Source: a bacterium
Lineage (GTDB): Bacteria; Auribacterota; JABMQX01
Assembly (NCBI GenBank): GCA_030691545.1
Contig: JAUYEE010000285.1
Location: 1-38,067 of the forward strand
Reading direction: 5' to 3'
Length of the DNA stretch: 38,067 nucleotides
The position numbers and the translations under genes were made by a program. Positions 23,973-32,300 of the stretch are shown here, in pieces; within the stretch, counting starts at the first letter, position 1, and each line of letters opens with the position of its first letter. The notes under the pieces were generated by a model. That model searched no databases. It was not told the origin of the DNA and saw only the letters and a list, made by a program, of their open reading frames with translations.

Positions 23973-26579
23973 TCACATGTTGCGGCTTCCTTCGGGCCGC
24001 GTCGCTGGCTGTATTTCTTCCATGACGATGCAGTTGTTCGGACAGACCTCCACGCAGAGGCCGCAGCCGACGCACTTGTCGTTCACGACGAACTCGTCGA
24101 GGACGCGGTCAATGGCGTCGTAGATGCACACCTTCTGGCAGATTCCACAGCCTACGGCACACCCGCAAGCTAAGCAGCGGCTCGCTTCCTCAACGGCTTC
24201 TTCTTCGGTGTAGCCGGGTTCGACTTCCTTGAAAGACGGAGTCACGATCTTAGAAGACAGCCTCGACGGTGAAACGCGCGACCTCCGCTCGAAACCGCGA
24301 TTGAGGACCTCGATGGGATCAACAACTTCCTGCTGGCGCCCTTTCTCGGCCGGTGGCGGTTCTCCCTGAAGGTATGCCATGATTGCCTTCGCCGCCTCTT
24401 TGCCGTCGCGGATGGCTTCGATGACTTTCCCCGGGCCGCGAACTGCGTCGCCCCCCGCGAAGACGTTCTCACGGGTCGTCCTGAACGAACCGTCCACAAC
24501 GATGCGCCCGTCCTGGGTCTCGATACCGGCATTCTCCGGCAAGAACGAGAGGTCCGGGGATTCGCCTGAGGCGAGAATGACCGTGTCCACGCCGATGATG
24601 AAGCTCCCGGCGATAGTTGGCAGGGGTTTGCGGCGGAAATCGGTGTCTTCCTCGCCGAGGGTCATCGTTTCGCACTCGATTGCGCGGGCGCGGCCGTTTT
24701 CGGAGAATATCCGCTTGGGATTGATGAGGTACATGATTTTGACGCCCTCCCGTTCCGCCTGGCGGACACGAGTGGGATCGGCGGGCATTTCCCTTGCCGT
24801 ACGGCGGTACAAGATGTACGTCTCGTCGGCGCCGAGGCGGACCGCCGTTCGCGCTGCATCCAGCGCGCTATCTCCGCCGCCAATGACCGCCACGCGTTTC
24901 CCGAGGTTCGGTTTCTCGCCGTCGACGTTTACCCGTTTCAGCAGCGGGAGGGCGTGGATGACGTCCTCGAGGTCCTCGCCGGGGATACCGAGGGATTGCT
25001 CTTTATAGGCGCCCGTCGCGATGAAAACTGCGGCGTATTCGCCACGAAGAAGCTCGTTGAAGCTGTCTTTGCTTATCGCTGTCCCGAGCTGGAATTCCAC
25101 CCCCGCTTCACGGATAATTTCCAACTCCGTGTTGAGAATTTCTCGCGGCAGCCGGAAAGGGGGAATTCCCGCGGCGAGCATCCCTCCCGCAACCGGAAGG
25201 GAATCGAATACGGTCACTGCGTACCCTTCCTTCGCGAGGTCGTGGGCTGCGGCGAGTCCCGCGGGTCCGGCGCCAATGATGGCGATTCTCTCCTCCCTGG
25301 CGGTTGGCAGGCTGTCGGCGGTTGCCTGCGGCTCTTCCGTGAGATGCTCTTTCTCCCAATCGAGGGCGAAGCGTTTCAGTTCAGCGATGGCGAGAGGTTG
25401 GTCAATGGTCGTCCGCGTGCATTTTTCGCGGCAGAGGATGCCGCAGATACGTGCGGAGGTTTCCGAAAGGGGATTCTTTGCGCGAATGATCTCAGCCGCT
25501 TCTGCAAACCGGCGCGCCGCAATCATGTTGATATAGCCCTGAACGCCGGTATTGATCGGGCAGCCGGATTCGCAGGGGGCAATTTTCCGAACGATGCGGG
25601 CTTTCACTTTCTGTCGCCGGTCCACGCTTTTGCCATCGAGGATTCGCGAACAGACCTTCCCGCGGAAATCCTCAAGTCTTTCGTATCCTTTCTCTTCCAT
25701 GAAAGCGACCAGACCGGCGTTCAACTCCCCAAGAATCTCGTACCCATTCATCACGATGGCCGTGCACGTTTGAACCGTGGTCGCCCCGGCGAGAAGGTAC
25801 TTCACCACATCTTCGGCAGAGGCGACGCCGCCCGAGGCGCTGATGTCCATCTTCACCTGCGGCGAAATCTCGCTGATCCAGCGGAGGGGGTATTGAATCG
25901 CCCACGGGCCGCCGTGCCCGGCGTAGGATTTGTGCATGATGGGCTGTTCGGACTCGAGGTCTATCTCGATGCCTGTCATCCGGTTGAACATTGTCACCCC
26001 ATTGACGCCGATTCGCTCAAGCTCCCCGACAATGCCAATCGGAGAGGTGAGCTGGGGGCTGAGCTTCACAATGATGGGGATGCGAACGCTCTCCCGCACG
26101 AGGGACACGGCATCGAGCAACTTCCTCTCAATCTCACCGCCGTAAAACGTGATGGAGCCGTGGGGGCAGGAAACGTTCAATTCCAGCGCATCGGCGCCAG
26201 CTTGTTGCATCAGCCGGGAGTAACTCTCCCACGCTGGCTCGGTAACGCAAGCAATGCTGACAATGAGAGGAATGCTGACTCTCTGCTTGATGCGGCGAAC
26301 CTCCTCCGCATGTTCCTCAGGTCCCCACTCGCTCGCCTGTTCGTACGAATAGAGCGTGAAAGAGCCGTGGCGTGGCAGGCCGCGATGAAGCACCTTGAAC
26401 CGGGGAGTCGGAGACGTTCGACTCACCTCCACCTCAAAAAGAGATTTCATGACCGCGGCGCCGGCCCCGTTTTCCTCGGCTCGCGCGATGCGCTCAGCGT
26501 CCTTCGTGATGCCCGCCGATCCTGCGATGATGGGCGAGCGCAGCGTCAAACCAACGAACTTCGTGCTGATGTCTGGCAT
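23973..26579 (-). CDS. Fused PreA/DHOD-like FMN oxidoreductase, GltD-like flavoprotein and ferredoxin
   Basis: An 868-aa multidomain enzyme. Residues 1-310: dihydroorotate/dihydropyrimidine dehydrogenase-like FMN barrel with ELNVSCPHG (Cys138 at the active-site position) and MDISASGGV. Residues 335-390: N-terminal Fe-S domain of GltD type (C336, C340, C379, C383, C387). FAD motif IGAGPAGLAAA at 435-445, NAD(P)H motif IGGGDSALDAAR at 566-577. Residues 800-850: two ferredoxin clusters (C802-C818 and C836-C846). These are the modules of dihydropyrimidine dehydrogenase, but the FMN domain is first instead of fourth. PreA/PreT are usually separate in bacteria. It probably moves electrons from NAD(P)H to reduce a pyrimidine-like substrate; the true substrate is not certain. 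AGAGG lies five bases before the ATG. Confidence 0.9.
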   Translation of the reverse strand: MPDISTKFVGLTLRSPIIAGSAGITKDAERIARAEENGAGAAVMKSLFEVEVSRTSPTPRFKVLHRGLPRHGSFTLYSYEQASEWGPEEHAEEVRRIKQRVSIPLIVSIACVTEPAWESYSRLMQQAGADALELNVSCPHGSITFYGGEIERKLLDAVSLVRESVRIPIIVKLSPQLTSPIGIVGELERIGVNGVTMFNRMTGIEIDLESEQPIMHKSYAGHGGPWAIQYPLRWISEISPQVKMDISASGGVASAEDVVKYLLAGATTVQTCTAIVMNGYEILGELNAGLVAFMEEKGYERLEDFRGKVCSRILDGKSVDRRQKVKARIVRKIAPCESGCPINTGVQGYINMIAARRFAEAAEIIRAKNPLSETSARICGILCREKCTRTTIDQPLAIAELKRFALDWEKEHLTEEPQATADSLPTAREERIAIIGAGPAGLAAAHDLAKEGYAVTVFDSLPVAGGMLAAGIPPFRLPREILNTELEIIREAGVEFQLGTAISKDSFNELLRGEYAAVFIATGAYKEQSLGIPGEDLEDVIHALPLLKRVNVDGEKPNLGKRVAVIGGGDSALDAARTAVRLGADETYILYRRTAREMPADPTRVRQAEREGVKIMYLINPKRIFSENGRARAIECETMTLGEEDTDFRRKPLPTIAGSFIIGVDTVILASGESPDLSFLPENAGIETQDGRIVVDGSFRTTRENVFAGGDAVRGPGKVIEAIRDGKEAAKAIMAYLQGEPPPAEKGRQQEVVDPIEVLNRGFERRSRVSPSRLSSKIVTPSFKEVEPGYTEEEAVEEASRCLACGCAVGCGICQKVCIYDAIDRVLDEFVVNDKCVGCGLCVEVCPNNCIVMEEIQPATRPEGSRNM

Positions 26580-26681
26580 TCAGTCCTCTCCGAGAGAGAT
26601 GGAGTCAAACCGATTCCGTTCCCAGGCAGATTTCCGCACAAAACCCGCAGAAGTCACGGGCAAGGATTCTATCAAGTATTG

Positions 26682-26711
26682 ATTGTAGCATTGCCCGCCG
26701 CGCTTTTTCAA
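26682..26711 (-). promoter_or_regulatory. Candidate promoter of the dehydrogenase fusion
   Basis: On the minus strand TTGAAA (26706-26711), an 18-bp spacer and TACAAT (26682-26687), with TGC just before the -10 making an extended -10. The leader would be about 95 nt to the ATG at 26579. Confidence 0.6.
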
Positions 26712-27120
26712 CAGAGGGCTTGGGGTCAGGCGCCGGTGTATCCCTGTAAAAGGCAAACGGAGGAGGCGGGTTTGCATAAAAATACGGCACGGCGAAAAAG
26801 TGGGCCTTTTCGGGCCTTTCTGGGGTGAGGACTTGTGATGTAATTTGCTTATGGAGAAGGAGATAGGCTCTTGGACAGGAAGATGGGAAAAGGCCCAGCT
26901 GGCAGGGAGAAATCGCGGTTTCTCGCCCTTCCCGGTTGCGAAAAGAAAGGGTGCTCGTCGAGAATGGGCGGAGACTGCGAGCGAAATGTGCGCTGGGAGC
27001 ATGTTGCGTTCCTATCATTGAGGATGAGTTGAAATGCATCTTTTTGACAGGATTATACAGGATTCTTGGTGTTTTGTCAATGAATGCGGCGGCGCTGCAG
27101 GGCTGGGTGTGGCCGTATCT
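26712..27120. other. Non-coding region right of the dehydrogenase promoter
   Basis: No gene is supported. It contains a GGGCCTTT direct pair (about 26805-26820) and the short repeat at 27041-27065. Overlapping reading frames here are low in protein character. Confidence 0.4.
27041..27065 (+). repeat. Short GACAGGATTATACAGGATT repeat
   Basis: TTTTTGACAGG followed by ATTATACAGGATTC: two ACAGGATT units at a 10-11-bp period. It is the same family as the start of the mosaic at 27436 (TTTTGACAAG, then two ACACAGGAT units). Confidence 0.6.
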
Positions 27121-27275
27121 AAGTGGTCCGTTTCATAGATGCGGTGAGGTATTTTCGGATGAATCCGCTGGTCGAGAAGCCCGGCTAAAGCCGGCTCCGG
27201 AGGACAAGCCGCAGGACTCTGATACCACCGCCTGAAGACGGTGGCTAAAGGACAATGCCGGCTGAAGCCCGGCAA
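27121..27275 (-). repeat. Composite three-hairpin repeat, copy 2 (inverted)
   Basis: Read on the minus strand: TTGCCGGGCTTCAGCCGGCA, then CCACCGTCTTCAGGCGGTGG, a spacer, AGCCGGCTTTAGCCGGGCTT, then the tail CTCGACCAGCGGATTCATCC continuing with ATACCTCACCGCATCTATGA and ending GGACCACTT. Order and spacing of the elements match the other two copies. Confidence 0.8.
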
Positions 27276-27435
27276 GAGGCGAGAGTATTCAGAGTGGATC
27301 GTCGCGGTCTGTACCGTGATGCACCTCTGGTAACCGTATTTACGAAAGCATGTACTGAGGGGCAAAACTGGTGCAGGTAACGGCGCCCGGCCCAGGCGGG
27401 TTCGCCCTCTGTGCCCTGCGAAGAACAAACGAAGA

Positions 27436-27760
27436 TTTTGACAAGATACACAGGATACACAGGATAATCCTGTCCGAATCCCCACTCTGCGTTCCTCCGC
27501 GTCCATCTGCGGTTCCTCCTTCCTTCTCCGTGCCTTTGTGTCTTTGTGGTTTTGCTTCCTCCCCAATCCGAAATCGTAGCGAAGAGGAATTAACGCAAAG
27601 GCGCCGAGGCGCAAAGAAGCCGCAATCGGCAGTCGAAAATCCCCCTTCGTGCCCTTCGTGGTTTTTTTCTTCTCTCCACCTCGCCCTCGGCGTTCATCTG
27701 CGTTCATCTGCGGTTCCTTTCCCTCTTTGTGCCCTTCGTGCTCTTCGTGGTTTTCCTTCC
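27436..27760. repeat. Mosaic of short low-complexity repeat modules
   Basis: At least seven modules follow one another: the GACAAGATACACAGGAT type (27436-27474); GAACCGCAGATGGACGCGGA read on the minus strand (about 27488-27515); ACCACAAAGACACAAAGGCA on the minus strand (about 27527-27552); AACGCAAAGGCGCCGAGGCG on the plus strand (about 27592-27611); ACCACGAAGGGCACGAAG on the minus strand (about 27645-27662); AACCGCAGATGAACGCAGAT on the minus strand (about 27697-27716); and ACCACGAAGAGCACGAAGGG on the minus strand (about 27731-27750). Units have an inner period near 10-12 bp. Similar modules are common in unrelated environmental bacterial genomes; their origin is unclear to me. Translated frames (HKDTKARRR, MNADERR) are repeat artefacts. 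Confidence 0.75.
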
Positions 27761-27898
27761 TTCGCTCTCTCTTCGGTGAGCCTTTCCCGCTTCAAAAAAA
27801 CTCTCGCTTTTCCTTCGGCTATGGTAGAATGTTTGGCAAATCAACCTGTGTTTTGGACAACGTTGGCAGGTGATCCCTGCTTCAAGGGGGGCACGAAA

Positions 27899-29584
27899 AT
27901 GAAGTCATTCGTTCTTTCGGCAATCCTTTCGACGGTGACCTGTGTCTCGGTGCCGGCTTCCGCCGCAACCCTGTACGTGGACGGTTCCGTCTCCTCTTCC
28001 GGCGATGGCCAGACGTGGCAGACGGCGTTAAAGACAATCCAGGAGGGGATCAATAAGGCAACCGCAGGGGACACTGTTGTTGTCGCCGAGGGCACATACG
28101 TCGAGAACGTGCAAATATGGAAGAACCTTGTGCTCACCAGCACAAACCCGCTGGACCCGGCAGTTGTTGAGAAGACCGTTATTGACGGCAACCAAGCGGA
28201 CTCTGTGGTGAAGTTTGCCGGGACGCAGGACTCGAGCTGCATCGTTTGCGGCTTCACGATACGCAATGGCAAGGCTCAGGAAGGGGGAGGCATATGCGGC
28301 GCAGCGCCGACGGGCGGAACGACCTCGGCTGTCATCCGCTACAATGTTGTAAGTGCGAATACCGCCGGCCCCTCCGCGGGTTCTCCCACGTGTTATGGCG
28401 GGGGCATTGCGCATTGCCAGGGTGATATAGAGCACAACACGATCACTGAGAATCTTTCAGCGCATTACGGCGGGGGGCTGGCCTATTGCGCTGGGACCAT
28501 AAGAGATAACCTGGTTTCCATGAACTCGGCAACTTCAGGCGGCGGAGGAGCAGCTGTGTGTAACGGAGACATTGTGCATAACCAAGTCAGGCAAAACACA
28601 TCCTCTAATGGAGGAGGGGGCCTCCACGACTGCGACGGCACCGTCCGAAGCAACGTGATTTCGGGGAATTCGGCCCCAGAGGGGAGCGGGGGATTGTACT
28701 CGTGCGATGTTTTGATCGCAGGCAATGTTATCTCCGGCAACTTAGCAGAAAGGGGGGCAGGTGGTGGCATGGGGCGCTGCGATGCGGACATCCTCAACAA
28801 TATCGTCGTCGGCAATTCAGCGCTATCCGGCGGCGGCCTGCATTCCTGTGGCGGGACGATCCGAAGGAGTGTGATACGCGGCAATGCTCTGATTGGAAAC
28901 GCCGCGCGCGTTAGCGGCGGGGGGCTGTATGGATGCGACGGCATGATTCAGAACAACACAATTGCTCGCAACGTAGCGCAGGGGGGTATCAACCCATTCG
29001 GTGGAGGTATGGCATTCTGCAGTGGCACCATCGCCAACTGCATCATCTGGGACAACTCAGCCCAAGATGACCCGCAGGTGTCACGCTGTCCGTCTCCCTC
29101 CTACTCCTGCATCCAGGACTGGCACGGAGCCGGGGAGCGCAACATTGCCGATGACCCCCGATTCGCTGACGCCGACGGCGCAGATAACGACCCCGAAACG
29201 GGCGCGGATAATGATTACAGGCTGACGGATGAATCGCCTTGTCTGGAGGCCGGCAGGAATGAGGACTGGATGTGGGATGCTGCTGACCTCGACGGGAACT
29301 CGCGCATCTTGCCAGGGAATTCCGCCTGGAAGGTGGACATTGGGGCTTACGAATACGTGGCATCAAGCAACCAGTTCAGAGACTACATCCGAAAGAGAGA
29401 TGGTGGCGTACAACTTATCTGGACAAGCCAGGAAGGTCGGACTTATGCCGTGTGGTCGTGTCCCAACCTGTTGACCGACACCTGGACTGAAGAGACTACT
29501 TTGGAATCCCAAGGCGTCGCAACTTCTTGGACCGACCTGCCGTCTTCGGCGAGCGTGAAGTTCTACAAGCTTGAGATGAGGTAG
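27899..29584 (+). CDS. Secreted right-handed beta-helix protein with Cys ladder (paralogue 3)
   Basis: A 561-aa exported protein. Signal peptide about residues 1-23 (LSTVTCVSVPASAA), then TLYVDGSVSSSGDGQTW and LKTIQEGINKATAGDTVVV. About ten coils follow, less regular than in paralogue 1, most with GGGL..C or GGGI..C. Then NCIIWDNSAQ, YSCIQDWHG, DYRLTDESPCLEAG, VDIGAYEY and a C-terminal domain ending VKFYKLEMR. The family start after the repeat mosaic is set by AAGGGGGG seven bases before the ATG; longer readings run into the repeat DNA. A possible extended -10 (TGGTAGAAT, 27822-27830) lies 68 bp upstream with no clear -35. Divergent from paralogues 1 and 2 but of the same architecture. Confidence 0.87.
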   Translation: MKSFVLSAILSTVTCVSVPASAATLYVDGSVSSSGDGQTWQTALKTIQEGINKATAGDTVVVAEGTYVENVQIWKNLVLTSTNPLDPAVVEKTVIDGNQADSVVKFAGTQDSSCIVCGFTIRNGKAQEGGGICGAAPTGGTTSAVIRYNVVSANTAGPSAGSPTCYGGGIAHCQGDIEHNTITENLSAHYGGGLAYCAGTIRDNLVSMNSATSGGGGAAVCNGDIVHNQVRQNTSSNGGGGLHDCDGTVRSNVISGNSAPEGSGGLYSCDVLIAGNVISGNLAERGAGGGMGRCDADILNNIVVGNSALSGGGLHSCGGTIRRSVIRGNALIGNAARVSGGGLYGCDGMIQNNTIARNVAQGGINPFGGGMAFCSGTIANCIIWDNSAQDDPQVSRCPSPSYSCIQDWHGAGERNIADDPRFADADGADNDPETGADNDYRLTDESPCLEAGRNEDWMWDAADLDGNSRILPGNSAWKVDIGAYEYVASSNQFRDYIRKRDGGVQLIWTSQEGRTYAVWSCPNLLTDTWTEETTLESQGVATSWTDLPSSASVKFYKLEMR

Positions 29585-29591
29585 AAAGGCA

Positions 29592-31031
29592 ATGACCAAG
29601 GTACCCGTTTTGCCCTTCGCCTTCTGTGCGGTATTCGCTATCGCGGGCGCACAGGCGACGACCTGGCATGTTGATGCGTCCGTACTTTCGTCAGGGGACG
29701 GAGGGTCCTGGGGAACGGCGCTCAAAACAATCCAAGAAGGTATAGACGCGGCGTCGGACCGTGACACCGTGGTCGTCGCGGAGGGCGTGTATGTCGAGAA
29801 CATTAAGTTCAGAGGCAAGAACATTGTTCTACGGAGCACCGATCGTCTCAACCCTGAGACTGTTGCTGCAACGGTCATTCATGCCAAGTGGTCTGATTCC
29901 GTTGTGCAGTTCCAGGGGACGGAAGACGAATCCTGCGTCTTGTCCGGTTTCACGATTCGCAACGGCCAGGGAAGGTACGGTGGCGGTATCCGGGGAGGTA
30001 ATTGGCTTAAGGAAGACGGCAGCCGCGCCATCATCGAGAATAATGTCGTAGCTGGAAACGACGCATTTGAGGGCGGGGGAATCTTGCAATGCCATGGCAC
30101 AATCCGCAACAACGTGATTGTTCAGAACTCCACCTCAGGCTGGGGTGGCGGACTGCTTGAATGCAATGGCACCGTTGAGAACAATGTAATCTCCGGAAAC
30201 ACGGCCGAATCCGGTGGCGGGCTGTGCGGCTGCTACGGCACAATCAAGAGCAACCTGATTCAGAACAACTCAGCCCTGCGCTGGGGCGGTGGACTGGCCG
30301 GTTGCGGGGGGACCGTCCAAGACAACCTTATCTTACGAAACTCTGCCACGGGACCTTCCGCGCAAGGGGGCGGACTCGCCTTCTGCCATGGAACCGTCCA
30401 AAATAACACGATAACAGGCAACAGGGCGACATTTTACGGTGGCGGCCTGTATGAATGCACCGGGACGGTCCGGAACTGCATTCTATGGGCGAACACAGCT
30501 CGGACTGGCCCCCAGTTTGACGAGTCGAGTATCCCGACATATTCCTGTATCCAGGGTTGGGCGGGCGACTCGAAAAAATACCGAAACATTCCCGAAGACC
30601 CGCTGTTTCTTGACCCCGACGGGCCTGACAATAATCCCGGGACCCATGGAGGCAACGATTATCGGTTGGCCACAGCATCGCCCTGCATAGATGCGGGTTA
30701 CAACGATCCTGCGCTCCCCGCCACGGATATCGCCGGCATGCATAGAATCATGTACGGCGGAAACAGCCTCACCGTGGACATGGGGGCGTACGAGTTTCAC
30801 ATCTGGCCGCCGACAGAGAATAGTCAGAGCGGCGAAATCACTCTCAAGTGGAGTAGCCTGGCGGGGAAAAGCTACTGGGTTTACCACTCCGGCGATATGG
30901 TCTCGTGGGACATTCTCACGGGCAATGTCCCTTCGGCGGGGGACACGGTGACGACGTGGATTGACTCAATGGGGCCGGCATTGCCCCCGGGCGTGCGAAT
31001 ACGCTACTACAAGGTCATGGAGAATCAGTAG
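29592..31031 (+). CDS. Secreted right-handed beta-helix protein with Cys ladder (paralogue 4)
   Basis: A 479-aa exported protein starting seven bases after the stop of paralogue 3, with AAAGG before its ATG, so the two form an operon. Signal peptide about residues 1-22 (FAFCAVFAIAGAQA), then TWHVDASVLSSGDGGSW and LKTIQEGIDAASDRDTVVVA. Six to seven coils carry Cys at the ladder position (LQC, LEC, CGC, AGC, AFC, YEC). The post-helix part has NCILWANTA, YSCIQGWAG, DYRLATASPCIDAG and VDMGAYEFHIW. The C-terminal beta domain is a diverged version ending RIRYYKVMENQ. Function is not assignable beyond a surface or secreted beta-helix. Confidence 0.87.
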   Translation: MTKVPVLPFAFCAVFAIAGAQATTWHVDASVLSSGDGGSWGTALKTIQEGIDAASDRDTVVVAEGVYVENIKFRGKNIVLRSTDRLNPETVAATVIHAKWSDSVVQFQGTEDESCVLSGFTIRNGQGRYGGGIRGGNWLKEDGSRAIIENNVVAGNDAFEGGGILQCHGTIRNNVIVQNSTSGWGGGLLECNGTVENNVISGNTAESGGGLCGCYGTIKSNLIQNNSALRWGGGLAGCGGTVQDNLILRNSATGPSAQGGGLAFCHGTVQNNTITGNRATFYGGGLYECTGTVRNCILWANTARTGPQFDESSIPTYSCIQGWAGDSKKYRNIPEDPLFLDPDGPDNNPGTHGGNDYRLATASPCIDAGYNDPALPATDIAGMHRIMYGGNSLTVDMGAYEFHIWPPTENSQSGEITLKWSSLAGKSYWVYHSGDMVSWDILTGNVPSAGDTVTTWIDSMGPALPPGVRIRYYKVMENQ

Positions 31032-31061
31032 GCGTCAGCGGGACCGTATGGGGGGGAGGTA

Positions 31062-31118
31062 GTGGCATCCCGCCTTTGGCGGGACCCGTGATTCATCATG
31101 GGCAAGATACCCATGCCA
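31062..31118. repeat. Nested palindromic repeat
   Basis: Outer arms GTGGCAT (31062-31068) and ATGCCAC (31112-31118) enclose a perfect TCCCGCC-TTT-GGCGGGA hairpin (31068-31084) and an ATGGG-CAAGATA-CCCAT hairpin (about 31098-31114). It lies after paralogue 4 and could also act as its terminator. It is a different family from the composite repeat. Confidence 0.6.
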
Positions 31119-31248
31119 CCTCGCGGGATCGTGGACAAGGCGAAAGATGAGGTCGCGCGTCCCGGGGCAAACCACTCAAATACAGCCACACCACCTGGGG
31201 TTAGATTTGCGCTTCTCGGCCTCGACTCAGCTTCTCGAAAAAAAACGT
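31119..31248. other. Non-coding stretch before the kdsA promoter
   Basis: No gene or clear signal, apart from an A-run (31237-31245) just upstream of the -35 element that could act as an UP-like element. Confidence 0.4.
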
Positions 31249-31277
31249 TTGCCTGGCCTGCTTGGCTCTGTTATACT
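31249..31277 (+). promoter_or_regulatory. Candidate promoter of the kdsA operon
   Basis: TTGCCT (31249-31254), a 17-bp spacer and TATACT (31272-31277) with TGT just before it, an extended -10. An A8 tract precedes the -35. The leader would be about 175 nt to kdsA; no riboswitch was recognised in it. Confidence 0.62.
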
Positions 31278-31457
31278 TCGGTCGCGTTGGCGGGGAAGAG
31301 CCCTTGCCCACGCTTGAGAGCTGACCTCATTTTCCGTGAACAATGAGGGTGCTTACGGCCTGTGTCATGAAACAATTATTGCGCTCGCCCGCTTTTGGGC
31401 TGTCCTTGTGGCTTCCGACCGAGGAGGGGGAACCTGCTTTGCTCAGGTAGAAGACCG

Positions 31458-32300
31458 ATGAGACACATTTCGGTCGGAGCGGTCACAATTGGGGAAGACA
31501 GCTCGCTGGCGCTGATCGCCGGACCCTGCGTCATCGAAGACGCGGAGGAGTGTTTCGGCATCGCCTCCCACCTGAAAAGCCTGTCGCAGCGACTCGGCAT
31601 ACCATTCATCTTCAAGGCATCCTACGACAAAGCCAACCGAACCTCTGCCGCATCGTACCGCGGCCCGGGACTCGAGAAGGGCTTGGAGATTTTGTCTGCA
31701 ATCCGGGACAAACTATCCATTCCGGTGCTGACGGACGTTCACTGCCGCTTCGATGTCGAGGCAGTCGCACGGGCGGTAGATGTCGTTCAGATTCCCGCGT
31801 TCTTGTGCCGGCAGACGGACTTGGTGCAGGCGGTTGCCGAGAAGGCACAGGTGGTGAACGTCAAGAAGGGACAATTCCTTTCACCCTGGGAGATGAAAAA
31901 CGTCATCGAGAAAATCGAAGCCGCTGGGAATCGAAGCATTGTCATCACAGAACGTGGCACGTCTTTTGGTTACAACTGCCTGGTCAGCGATATGCGGGCA
32001 ATTCCGATTATGCAATCATACGGCTATCCGGTGATATTCGACGCGACGCACAGCGTGCAGCGACCGGGGGGACTCGGACACGCGTCCGGAGGGGACCGAG
32101 AATTTGTTTCTTGCCTGGCGCTCGCTGCGGTAGCCGCCGGATGCGACGGGCTGTTCTTAGAGGTTCACCCGGAACCGGGGCGTGCCCTCAGCGACGCCTC
32201 AAGTATGCTGCCTCTTGAAGAGCTTCCGGAATTGCTTGAGAAGGCCCAGGCCATCCGGAGAATCGTTCGTTCACGAATCAGTGCGGAGACAGAAGCATGA
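31458..32300 (+). CDS. kdsA: 3-deoxy-D-manno-octulosonate-8-phosphate synthase, metal-dependent type
   Basis: A 280-aa cytoplasmic enzyme that joins phosphoenolpyruvate and arabinose-5-phosphate to Kdo-8-phosphate for lipopolysaccharide core synthesis. Family signatures: ALIAGPCVIED (Cys24), FKASYDKANRTS, GLEILSAIRD, TDVHCRFDVEAVA, QIPAFLCRQTDL, VNVKKGQFLSPWEMKNVIEK, DATHSVQRPGG and LFLEVHPEPGRALSDASSML. The Cys in GPCVIE, in place of the Asn of E. coli KdsA, marks the metal-dependent class. The ATG at 31458 starts in the usual place; a frame extending 63 bp upstream lacks family similarity. First gene of an operon; its last four bases overlap the next gene (ATGA). Confidence 0.95.
   Translation: MRHISVGAVTIGEDSSLALIAGPCVIEDAEECFGIASHLKSLSQRLGIPFIFKASYDKANRTSAASYRGPGLEKGLEILSAIRDKLSIPVLTDVHCRFDVEAVARAVDVVQIPAFLCRQTDLVQAVAEKAQVVNVKKGQFLSPWEMKNVIEKIEAAGNRSIVITERGTSFGYNCLVSDMRAIPIMQSYGYPVIFDATHSVQRPGGLGHASGGDREFVSCLALAAVAAGCDGLFLEVHPEPGRALSDASSMLPLEELPELLEKAQAIRRIVRSRISAETEA

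Noticed and set aside
24954..26828. Plus-strand 624-aa frame opposite the dehydrogenase fusion
   Set aside because: It is the antisense shadow of a G+C-rich coding gene whose own frame has complete conserved motifs.
16021..27275. Insertion sequence or transposase associated with the palindromes
   Set aside because: No transposase-like protein, terminal inverted repeats with target duplications, or RAYT (HUH, HxH plus Tyr) motif was found in any frame of the window.
27015..27707. Minus-strand 230-aa frame with MNADERR, HKDTKARRR and SCVSCVSC stretches
   Set aside because: The frame is a translation of the repeat mosaic and of composite repeat copy 2; it has no domain, and the same peptides arise wherever these DNA modules occur.
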